Source of the DNA: Saussurea involucrata
Taxonomy: Eukaryota; Streptophyta; Magnoliopsida; Asterales; Asteraceae
Direction of reading: 5' to 3'
DNA: 64,000 nucleotides
Assembly (NCBI GenBank): GCA_033807775.1
Contig: JAWVWS010001044.1
Coordinates: 1-64,000, forward strand
Part shown: positions 19,895-30,085 of the stretch, piece by piece
How positions within the stretch are numbered: position 1 is the first letter of the stretch
How the letters are laid out: every line of letters starts with the position of its first letter
Position numbers and translations under genes: made by a program
Notes under the pieces: generated by a model
Seen by the model: only the letters and a program-made list of their open reading frames with translations
Database searches by the model: none
Told to the model about the DNA's origin: nothing

Positions 19895-21259
19895 GTGGCA
19901 AAAGAAGCTGAAAGTGAGAAAGCAGCAAAAACAGAAACAGCAGCAGAAACGGTTACTGCTGCTGATCTTACAAAGGAAGCAGAAACAGAAACAGCAGCAG
20001 AAACGGTTACTGCTGCTGATCTTACAAAGGAAGCAGAAATAGAAACAGCAGCAGAAACGGTTACTGCTGCTGATTTTACAAAGGAAGCAGAAACAGAACC
20101 AGCAGCAGAAACGGTTACTGCTGCTGAGGTTGCAAAAGAAGTAGAAACGGATAATGCTGCAGTGTCTGAGACTGAAGCAGCAGTAACTGAGATTTTGAAG
20201 AATCTTGTGGAGGCAGCAGTAATTGAAAGTGAGAAGAAAGCAGAATCTGTTCCCACAGTAACTAAAGCAGAGATTGATACAGAGATATATTGGATTGTGA
20301 AGGGTAGTGTTGAAGCAGCAGCATTAAATGTTATAAAAGAAGCAGTAACAGCTATAGCAGTAGAAATGGTTACTGCTGCTGAAAAACAAAAAGCAGCAGA
20401 AACTGTTAGTGCTGCTAAGAGCCAGAAAGAAGAAACAGCTGAAACCACTCCTAAAGCTGTTAAAACTTTCAAAAGAACAAAGATGGTGTCAACCAAAAGG
20501 CCAAGAACAAAGTCCATAGCTTCAAAGAAGAAAGATGTAAAGAAGCCAAGGGTGGATCAAACTGTAGAAGAAGCCCAGGAGGAAACAGTGAAAGAGAAAT
20601 CTGATCCAAAAGTTGCTGAAGAAGAAGTGGCAACTCCCTCAGGCCAACCAAGCAATGTACAATCACTGCCAAATGCTCAATGTGATTTGTATATTACTGT
20701 GGTTAATACAAAGCCAATCCAAGCTGAACCAATATCTTCTATGGCTCCTGAAATCATCTTCTGGGATACATTGAAAGATGGGAGAAAGGAGTTCATTAGA
20801 TTAAAAAGAGCAGATGGAAAGTTTGAAGTCTATTCTACTTGGGGAAATCTTATAAGGAGGAGCTCTAGATCAGACTTGGAAGAGATGTTCAAGGTAGGAA
20901 TGAGGCTATATGGAGACATGCTGACAGAGCAAGATATGTCTATCACAAAGATGGTTCTTGAATACCTATGCCTAATGTTTAAACCAGAAGCAGTTCAGTA
21001 TGTGATCAACAGAAACTTTCAAGTCATTACCCATTGGATGCTTTATGAAAATTGTGGTGTGTATGTCATCTCACTTGACAATACATATCATGAATATTAC
21101 TTGGTAGATGTCGTATACAATCACAGCATGAAAAGGTTGAATGGAATGCTGCATGTTAAGTTGGTAAGTGACAAAGATTCTGAGATGGCAAGATATCTGG
21201 TAAGAAGGACTCTCAATCAAAGTCTGGGATTGAATCCTGATCTAGGCATGCACAATTAG
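19895..21259 (+). pseudogene. Accessory ORF, C-terminal part, in frame after the TAA
   Basis: It starts directly after the TAA in the same frame and stays open for 454 codons to TAG 21257-21259. Four 18-residue repeats (TETAAETVTAADLTKEAE type) come first, then Ala/Glu/Val-rich low complexity. A basic stretch follows at about residues 185-230 (KTFKRTK, STKRPRTKS, KKDVKKPR), which looks like a nuclear localisation or DNA-binding patch. Last comes a folded C-terminal domain of about 170 residues (IFWDTLKDGRKEF, RADGKFEVYSTWG, VITHWMLYENCGVYV). I recall similar C-termini in the same Asteraceae retroelement proteins, so both halves were probably one protein of about 979 residues. The first codon is GTG, so independent translation is unlikely. 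Confidence 0.72.
19931..20146 (+). repeat. Four 54-bp in-frame repeats in the accessory ORF
   Basis: Units begin at 19931, 19985, 20039 and 20093, each encoding 18 residues. The first two are nearly identical, and the third and fourth diverge (DFTKEAE, EVAKEVE). Each contains GGTTACTGCTGCTG, related to the element-wide GTTACTACTGCT motif, and encodes TVTAA. Confidence 0.92.
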
Positions 21260-21281
21260 GTTTTGGAAGCATCATCTGAAG

Positions 21282-21312
21282 AACTTAACTTCTCATCCTG
21301 AAAAGTTAAGTT
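21282..21312 (+). other. Perfect hairpin abutting the polypurine tract
   Basis: AACTTAACTT (21282-21291) and AAGTTAAGTT (21303-21312) are exact reverse complements separated by 11 bases. The second arm ends at the base before the polypurine tract. The right arm is also at 1-10 of the window, before the truncated LTR. It may place the tract at a stem base in RNA, which could matter for RNase H cutting. The stem is AT-rich and therefore weak. Confidence 0.65.
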
Positions 21313-21321
21313 AGGGGGAGA
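21313..21321 (+). promoter_or_regulatory. Polypurine tract
   Basis: AGGGGGAGA one base before the 3' LTR start (TGTTGGG at 21323) is the plus-strand primer site. The same tract precedes the truncated LTR at positions 11-19. Confidence 0.93.
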
Positions 21322-21322
21322 T

Positions 21323-22058
21323 TGTTGGGAACTGAAGATATTTGCTAAGTATGGTTAATGTTGCTGGAACAAAGTTAATACTGCTGGTATATTACTACTG
21401 CTGGAATATCATTAATACTGCTGATCAAACGTTAGTACTGCTGAGTCATTAATGCTGCAAGAACATGATTAGTACTGCTAGACAAGTTACTACTGCTGGT
21501 ACATGGTTAATACTGCTGATTAAAGGTTAGTACTGCTGGTGCATATCGAATATTTGTTAGTACTGCTCGTGACTTAATACTGCTGGAGATTGTTAGTACT
21601 GCTCATGAAGAATGAAGGTTAATACTGCTGAGTTTGTTACGTTTGGTATGCGATACTTTTGGAGACAAAGAAGGAATTGATCAAGATATGTTTAACGAAG
21701 ATTTGGAAGATCATTTTACTTTTGATAATTATCTTGTAATTATTCTTGTATAAATAGTCTTCAATAGATAGCTATAAAAAAAAGTGAGATACGTGTGAAA
21801 AGAATTCGATATCGTTTTCAGAGAGAATTAACATCAAGGTTTAAGAACCCTATTTCTAGAGAAGTAGAAGTCGTCTTGTTGAGCCTGTTCAACAAGATTG
21901 AGGTTTGGTTATAATCTTGTGAGTCGATTTAGTGAATACACAAAGTGGTGAATTTTCTGTTACATTGTTCTTGATTGTGAGAATTAAAGTTCTTTTCCGC
22001 AGATTCTTTAATTCTGAATTCTAAGTGTTTATTGTCTTGTTAAGATTCGATCCTGACA
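21323..22058 (+). repeat. 3' LTR
   Basis: 736 bp, TG...CA, the same length as the 5' LTR with about five substitutions and no indel. It contains the motif array (21379-21629), the TATA box (21749) and the leader stem-loop (21874-21897). The equal length and low divergence support a single recent insertion. Confidence 0.97.
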
Positions 22059-22063
22059 AAAAA
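22059..22063. repeat. 3' target site duplication AAAAA
   Basis: AAAAA follows the terminal CA of the 3' LTR and continues into CCCCCATCCC, the exact continuation of the satellite monomer interrupted at 10794. Confidence 0.93.
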
Positions 22064-22642
22064 CCCCCATCCCGATCGGGTTTTGGGTGGACAAAACAGA
22101 CCCCGAAACCCTTCCTAAGTAAAGTTCGAGTTTCGGACTTTGGGTCTAATCGGTTTTCGGGTTCATCGGGTCGGGTTCATCGGGTTTCGGACTTAGATCT
22201 AAGCATAAAGTTCTGTTTGTTGAAAAATCCGTATAAAATCACTCACTCATTGGTCTGATTGAGGTGTATAATATATCGATGGAAAGCTCTCTGTGTCTAG
22301 AACAACTTTCTAGTTTACAACGAGATCTAATTGCGACTTTAAGGGGCTCGAAATAATGTATTTCCAAAACTGGTCATGTTAAAACGGGTTTTGCGCACTG
22401 TTTTTGTAAAATTCATATAAAATTGGTCATTGATCCAAAAAATATGCATTTTAGACGATTAGATTCCTAAGAAATAGTAGTACGTTTTTAATTTAGATGT
22501 CAAATCTTAATTTGTTCTCTAAGTATGGGTAAATCGTCAAAACGCTTGTAGGACGGAAGCTGTAACTTTTCAAAGTTGTTTTCTACTAAAAACTAGGGGT
22601 GAGCATCGGTCGGGTCGGGTCGGGCCGAAAAACCCCCATCCC

Positions 22643-24918
22643 GATAGGGTTTTGGGTGGACAAAACAGGCCCCGAAACCCTTCCTAAGTAAAGTTCGAGT
22701 TTTGGACTTTGGGTCTAATCGGTTTTTGGGTTCATCGGGTCGGGTTCATCGGGTTTCGGACTTAGATCTAAGCATAAAGTTCTGTTTGTTGAAAAATCCG
22801 TATAAAATCACTCACTCATTGGTCTGATTGAGGTGTATAATATATCGATGGAAAGCTCTCTGTGTCTAGAACAACTTTCTAGTTTACAACGAGATCTAAT
22901 TGTGACTTTAAGGGGCTCGAAATAATGTATTTCCAAAACTGGTCATGTTAAAATGGGTTTTGCGCACTGTTTTTGTAAAATTCATATAAAATTGGTCATT
23001 GATCCAAAAAATATGCATTTTAGACGATTAGATTCCTAAGAAATAGTAGTACGTTTTTAATTTAGATGTCAAATCTTAATTTGTTCTCTAAGTATGGTTA
23101 AATCGTCAAAACGCTTGTAGGACGGAAGCTGTAACTTTTCAAAGTTGTTTTCTACTAAAAACTAGGGGTGAGCATCGGTCGGGTCGGGTCGGGCCGAAAA
23201 ACCCCCATCCCGATCGGGTTTTAGGTGGACAAAACAGGCCCCAAAACCCTTCCTAAGTAAAGTTCAAGTTTCGGACTTTGGGTCTAATCGGTTTTCGGGT
23301 TCATCGGGTCGGGTTCATTGGGTTTCGGACTTAGATCTAAGCATAAAGTTCTTTTTGTTGAAAAATCCGTATAAAATCACTCACTCATTGGTCTGATTGA
23401 GGTGTATAATATATCGATGGAAAGCTCTCTGTGTCTAGAACAACTTTCTAGTTTACAACGAGATCTAATTGTGAATTTAAGGGGCTCGAAATAATGTATT
23501 TCCAAAACTGGTCATGTTAAAACGGGTTTTGCGCACTGTTTTTGTAAAATTCATATAAAATTGGTCATTGATCCAAAAAATATGCATTTTAGACGATTAG
23601 ATTCCTAAGAAATAGTAGTACGTTTTTAATTTAGATGTCAAATCTTAATTTGTTCTCTAAGTATGGGTAAATCGTCAAAACGCTTGTATGACGGAAGCTG
23701 TAACTTTTCAATGTTGTTTTCTACTAAAAACTAGGGGTGAGCATCGGTCGGGTCGGGTCGGGCCGAAAAACCCCCATCCCGATCGGGTTTTGGGTGGACA
23801 AAACAGGCCCCGAAACCCTTCCTAAGTAAAGTTCGAGTTTCGGACTTTGGGTCTAATCGGTTTTTGGGTTCATCGGGTCGGGTTCATCGGGTTTCGGACT
23901 TAGATCTAAGCATAAAGTTCTGTTTGTTGAAAAATCCGTATAAAATCACTCACTCATTGGTCTGATTGAGGTGTATAATATATCGATGGAAAGCTCTCTG
24001 TGTCTAGAACAACTTTCTAGTTTACAACGAGATCTAATTGTGACTTTAAGGGGCTCGAAATAATGTATTTCCAAAACTGGTCATGTTAAAATGGGTTTTG
24101 CGCACTGTTTTTGTAAAATTCATATAAAATTGGTCATTGATCCAAAAAATATGCATTTTAGACGATTAGATTCCCAAGAAATAGTAGTACGTTTTTAATT
24201 TAGATGTCAAATCTTAATTTGTTCTCTAAGTATGGGTAAATCGTCAAAACGCTTGTAGGACGGAAACTGTAACTTTTCAAAGTTGTTTTCTACTAAAAAC
24301 TAGGGGTGAGCATCGGTCGGGTCGGGTCGGGCCGAAAAACCCCCATCCCGATCGGGTTTTGGGTGGACTAAACAGGTCCCGAAACCCTTCCTAAGTAAAG
24401 TTCAAGTTTCGGACTTTGGGTCTAATCGGTTTTCGGGTTCATCGGGTCGGGTTCATCGGGTTTCGGACTTAGATCTAAGCATAAAGTTCTGTTTGTTGAA
24501 AAATCCGTATAAAATCACTCACTCATTGGTCTGATTGAGGTGTATAATATATCGATGGAAAGCTCTCTGTGTCTAGAACAACTTTCTAGTTTACAACGAG
24601 ATCTAATTGCGACTTTAAGGGGCTCGAAATAATGTATTTCCAAAACTGGTCATGTTAAAACGGGTTTTGCGCACTGTTTTTGTAAAATTCATATAAAGTT
24701 GGTCATTGATCCAAAAAATATGCATTTTAGACGATTAGATTCCTAAGAAATAGTAGTACGTTTTTAATTTAGATGTCAAATCTTAATTTGTTCTCTAAGT
24801 ATGGGTAAATCGTCAAAACGCTTGTAGGACGGAAGCTGTAACTTTTCAAAGTTGTTTTCTACTAAAAACTAGGGGTGAGCATCGGTCGGGTCGGGTCGGG
24901 CCGAAAAACCCCCATCCC
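22643..24918 (+). repeat. Four-monomer higher-order unit, right array, copy 1
   Basis: Starts at the subtype mark CCGATAGGG. It is followed by a monomer with TTTTAGGTGG, GCCCCAAAACCC and TTCATTGGG, then one with GATTCCCAAG at its end, then one with AACAGGTCCC. The same markers recur 2,276 bp later. Confidence 0.85.
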
Positions 24919-27194
24919 GATAGGGTTTTGGGTGGACAAAACAGGCCCTGAAACCCTTCCTAAGTAAAGTTCGAGTTTTGGACTTTGGGTCTAATCGGTT
25001 TTTGGGTTCATCGGGTCGGGTTCATCGGGTTTCGGACTTAGATCTAAGCATAGAGTTCTGTTTGTTGAAAAATCCGTATAAAATCACTCACTCATTGGTC
25101 TGATTGAGGTGTATAATATATCGATGGAAAGCTCTCTGTGTCTAGAACAACTTTCTAGTTTACAACGAGATCTAATTGTGACTTTAAGGGGCTCGAAATA
25201 ATGTATTTCCAAAACTGGTCATGTTAAAATGGGTTTTGCGCACTGTTTTTGTAAAATTCATATAAAATTGGTCATTGATCCAAAAAATATGCATTTTAGA
25301 CGATTAGATTCCTAAGAAATAGTAGTACGTTTTTAATTTAGATGTCAAATCTTAATTTGTTCTCTAAGTATGGTTAAATCGTCAAAACGCTTGTAGGACG
25401 GAAGCTGTAACTTTTCAAAGTTGTTTTCTACTAAAAACTAGGGGTGAGCATCGGTCGGGTCGGGTCGGGCCGAAAAACCCCCATCCCGATCGGGTTTTAG
25501 GTGGACAAAACAGGCCCCAAAACCCTTCCTAAGTAAAGTTCAAGTTTCGGACTTTGGGTCTAATCGGTTTTCGGGTTCATCGGGTCGGGTTCATTGGGTT
25601 TCGGACTTAGATCTAAGCATAAAGTTCTTTTTGTTGAAAAATCCGTATAAAATCACTCACTCATTGGTCTGATTGAGGTGTATAATATATCGATGGAAAG
25701 CTCTCTGTGTCTAGAACAACTTTCTAGTTTACAACGAGATCTAATTGTGAATTTAAGGGGCTCGAAATAATGTATTTCCAAAACTGGTCATGTTAAAACG
25801 GGTTTTGCGCACTGTTTTTGTAAAATTCATATAAAATTGGTCATTGATCCAAAAAATATGCATTTTAGACGATTAGATTCCTAAGAAATAGTAGTACGTT
25901 TTTAATTTAGATGTCAAATCTTAATTTGTTCTCTAAGTATGGGTAAATCGTCAAAACGCTTGTATGACGGAAGCTGTAACTTTTCAAAGTTGTTTTCTAC
26001 TAAAAACTAGGGGTGAGCATCGGTCGGGTCGGGTCGGGCCGAAAAACCCCCATCCCGATCGGGTTTTGGGTGGACAAAACAGGCCCCGAAACCCTTCCTA
26101 AGTAAAGTTCGAGTTTCGGACTTTGGGTCTAATCGGTTTTTGGGTTCATCGGGTCGGGTTCATCGGGTTTCGGACTTAGATCTAAGCATAAAGTTCTGTT
26201 TGTTGAAAAATCCGTATAAAATCACTCACTCATTGGTCTGATTGAGGTGTATAATATATCGATGGAAAGCTCTCTGTGTCTAGAACAACTTTCTAGTTTA
26301 CAACGAGATCTAATTGTGACTTTAAGGGGCTCGAAATAATGTATTTCCAAAACTGGTCATGTTAAAATGGGTTTTGCGCACTGTTTTTGTAAAATTCATA
26401 TAAAATTGGTCATTGATCCAAAAAATATGCATTTTAGACGATTAGATTCCCAAGAAATAGTAGTACGTTTTTAATTTAGATGTCAAATCTTAATTTGTTC
26501 TCTAAGTATGGGTAAATCGTCAAAACGCTTGTAGGACGGAAGCTGTAACTTTTCAAAGTTGTTTTCTACTAAAAACTAGGGGTGAGCATCGGTCGGGTCG
26601 GGTCGGGCCGAAAAACCCCCATCCCGATCGGGTTTTAGGTGGACAAAACAGGTCCCGAAACCCTTCCTAAGTAAAGTTCAAGTTTCGGACTTTGGGTCTA
26701 ATAGGTTTTCGGGTTCATCGGGTCGGGTTCATCGGGTTTCGGACTTAGATCTAAGCATAAAGTTCTGTTTGTTGAAAAATCCGTATAAAATCACTCACTC
26801 ATTGGTCTGATTGAGGTGTATAATATATCGATGGAAAGCTCTCTGTGTCTAGAACAACTTTCTAGTTTACAACGAGATCTAATTGCGACTTTAAGGGGCT
26901 CAAAATAATGTATTTCCAAAACTGGTCATGTTAAAACGGGTTTTGCGCACTGTTTTTGTAAAATTCATATAAAATTGGTCATTGATCCAAAAAATATACA
27001 TTTTAGACGATTAGATTCCTAAGAAATAGTAGTACGTTTTTAATTTAGATGTCAAATCTTAATTTGTTCTCTAAGTATGGGTAAATCGTCAAAACGCTTG
27101 TAGGACGGAAGCTGTAACTTTTCAAAGTTGTTTTCTACTAAAAACTAGGGGTGAGCATCGGTCGGGTCGGGTCGGGCCGAAAAACCCCCATCCC
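24919..27194 (+). repeat. Four-monomer higher-order unit, right array, copy 2
   Basis: GATAGGG at 24919, TTCATTGGG near 25590 and TTCCCAAG at 26447 each lie 2,276 bp after their counterparts in copy 1. Rare shared variants (TTCTTTTTGTTG, GTGAATTTAAGG) are present in copies 1 and 2 only, making them the closest pair. Confidence 0.85.
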
Positions 27195-30085
27195 GATCGG
27201 GTTTTGGGTGGACAAAACAGGCCCCGAAACCCTTCCTAAGTAAAGTTCGAGTTTCGGACTTTGGGTCTAATCGGTTTTCGGGTTCATCGGGTTTCGGACT
27301 TAGATCTAAGCATAAAGTTCTGTTTGTTGAAAAATCCGTATAAAATCACTCACTCATTGGTCTGATTGAGGTGTATAATATATCGATGGAAAGCTCTCTG
27401 TGTCTAGAACAACTTTCTAGTTTACAACGAGATCTAATTGCGACTTTAAGGGGCTCGAAATAATGTATTTCCAAAACTGGTCATGTTAAAACGGGTTTTG
27501 CGCACTGTTTTTGTAAAATTCATATAAAATTGGTCATTGATCCAAAAAATATGCATTTTAGACGATTAGATTCCTAAGAAATAGTAGTACGTTTTTAATT
27601 TAGATGTCAAATCTTAATTTGTTCTCTAAGTATGGGTAAATCGTCAAAACGCTTGTAGGACGGAAGCTGTAACTTTTCAATGTTGTTTTCTACTAAAAAC
27701 TAGGGGTGAGCATCGGTCGGGTCGGGTCGGGCCGAAAAACCCCCATCCCGATCGGGTTTTGGGTGGACAAAACAGGCCCAGAAACCCTTCCTAAGTAAAG
27801 TTCGAGTTTCGGACTTTGGGTCTAATCGGTTTTCGGGTTCATCGGGTCGGGTTCATCGGGTTTCGGACTTAGATCTAAGCATAAAGTTCTGTTTGTTGAA
27901 AAATCCGTATAAAATCACTCACTCATTGGTCTGATTGAGGTGTATAATATATCGATGGAAAGCTCTATGTGTCTAGAACAACTTTCTAGTTTACAACGAG
28001 ATCTAATTGCGACTTTAAGGGGCTCGAAATAATGTATTTCCAAAACTGGTCATGTTAAAACGGGTTTTGCGCACTGTTTTTGTAAAATTCATATAAAATT
28101 GGTCATTGATCCAAAAAATATGCATTTTAGACGATTAGATTCCTAAGAAATAGTAGTACGTTTTTAATTTAGATGTCAAATCTTAATTTGTTCTCTAAGT
28201 ATGGGTAAATCGTCAAAACGCTTGTAGGACGGAAGCTGTAACTTTTCAAAGTTGTTTTCTACTAAAAACTAGGGGTGAGCATCGGTCGGGTCGGGTCGGG
28301 CCGAAAAACCCCCATCCCGATCGGGTTTTAGGTGGACAAAACAGGTCCCGAAACCCTTCCTAAGTAAAGTTCAAGTTTCGGACTTTGGGTCTAATAGGTT
28401 TTCGGGTTCATCGGGTCGGGTTCATCGGGTTTCGGACTTAGATCTAAGCATAAAGTTCTGTTTGTTGAAAAATCCGTATAAAATCACTCACTCATTGGTC
28501 TGATTGAGGTGTATAATATATCGATGGAAAGCTCTCTGTGTCTAGAACAACTTTCTAGTTTACAACGAGATCTAATTGCGACTTTAAGGGGCTCAAAATA
28601 ATGTATTTCCAAAACTGGTCATGTTAAAACGGGTTTTGCGCACTGTTTTTGTAAAATTCATATAAAATTGGTCATTGATCCAAAAAATATACATTTTAGA
28701 CGATTAGATTCCTAAGAAATAGTAGTACGTTTTTAATTTAGATGTCAAATCTTAATTTGTTCTCTAAGTATGGGTAAATCGTCAAAACGCTTGTAGGACG
28801 GAAGCTGTAACTTTTCAAAGTTGTTTTCTACTAAAAACTAGGGGTGAGCATCGGTCGGGTCGGGTCGGGCCGAAAAACCCCCATCCCGATCGGGTTTTGG
28901 GTGGACAAAACAGGCCCCGAAACCCTTCCTAAGTAAAGTTCGAGTTTCGGACTTTGGGTCTAATCGGTTTTCGGGTTCATCGGGTTTCGGACTTAGATCT
29001 AAGCATAAAGTTCTGTTTGTTGAAAAATCCGTATAAAATCACTCACTCATTGGTCTGATTGAGGTGTATAATATATCGATGGAAAGCTCTCTGTGTCTAG
29101 AACAACTTTCTAGTTTACAACGAGATCTAATTGCGACTTTAAGGGGCTCGAAATAATGTATTTCCAAAACTGGTCATGTTAAAACGGGTTTTGCGCACTG
29201 TTTTTGTAAAATTCATATAAAATTGGTCATTGATCCAAAAAATATGCATTTTAGACGATTAGATTCCTAAGAAATAGTAGTACGTTTTTAATTTAGATGT
29301 CAAATCTTAATTTGTTCTCTAAGTATGGGTAAATCGTCAAAACGCTTGTAGGACGGAAGCTGTAACTTTTCAATGTTGTTTTCTACTAAAAACTAGGGGT
29401 GAGCATCGGTCGGGTCGGGTCGGGCCGAAAAACCCCCATCCCGATCGGGTTTTGGGTGGACAAAACAGGCCCAGAAACCCTTCCTAAGTAAAGTTCGAGT
29501 TTCGGACTTTGGGTCTAATCGGTTTTCGGGTTCATCGGGTCGGGTTCATCGGGTTTCGGACTTAGATCTAAGCATAAAGTTCTGTTTGTTGAAAAATCCG
29601 TATAAAATCACTCACTCATTGGTCTGATTGAGGTGTATAATATATCGATGGAAAGCTCTCTGTGTCTAGAACAACTTTCTAGTTTACAACGAGATCTAAT
29701 TGCGACTTTAAGGGGCTCGAAATAATGTATTTCCAAAACTGGTCATGTTAAAACGGGTTTTGCGCACTGTTTTTGTAAAATTCATATAAAATTGGTCATT
29801 GATCCAAAAAATATGCATTTTAGACGATTAGATTCCTAAGAAATAGTAGTACGTTTTTAATTTAGATGTCAAATCTTAATTTGTTCTCTAAGTATGGGTA
29901 AATCGTCAAAACGCTTGTAGGACGGAAGCTGTAACTTTTCAAAGTTGTTTTCTACTAAAAACTAGGGGTGAGCATCGGTCGGGTCGGGTCGGGCCGAAAA
30001 ACCCCCATCCCGATAGGGTTTTGGGTGGACAAAACAGGCCCCGAAACCCTTCCTAAGTAAAGTTCGAGTTTTGGACTTTGGGTCT
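26700..30085 (+). repeat. Tandem duplication of a three-monomer block (1,693 bp)
   Basis: CTAATAGGTTTT (26698 and 28391), GGGCTCAAAATAAT (26896 and 28589) and GGCCCAGAAACCC (27776 and 29469) each recur at +1,693 bp. This equals two 569-bp monomers and one 555-bp monomer. The event inserted three monomers between quartet copies 2 and 3. Confidence 0.82.

Larger units (their letters stand above)
10795..22058 (+). mobile_element. Complete but defective Sirevirus-type Ty1/copia LTR retrotransposon (11,264 bp)
   Basis: Order: LTR, PBS, gag, pol (PR-IN-RT-RH, the copia order), 17-bp minisatellite, accessory ORF, hairpin and polypurine tract, LTR. Both LTRs are 736 bp, start TG, end CA, and are flanked by AAAAA. 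I count five substitutions between them (about 0.7%). With a commonly used plant LTR rate near 1.3e-8 per site per year, this would be a few hundred thousand years, which is only an order of magnitude. The long gag, Met-type PBS, GGGGGAG polypurine tract and ORF after pol identify the Sirevirus lineage. Lesions: TAA at 13649, frame change near 14266, TAG at 17248, frameshift at 17439-17444, TAA at 19892. Confidence 0.96.

Noticed and set aside
19753..20517. 254-codon minus-strand Ser/Ala/Val-rich frame
   Set aside because: Shadow of the low-complexity accessory ORF repeats, with no independent features.
18320..21259. Envelope glycoprotein identity for the accessory ORF
   Set aside because: No signal peptide, cleavage site or clear membrane helix. 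Only the position after pol is env-like.
22025..22258. 77-codon frame crossing the 3' LTR/satellite junction
   Set aside because: Begins with GTG in the LTR end and runs into satellite. It is a junction artefact.
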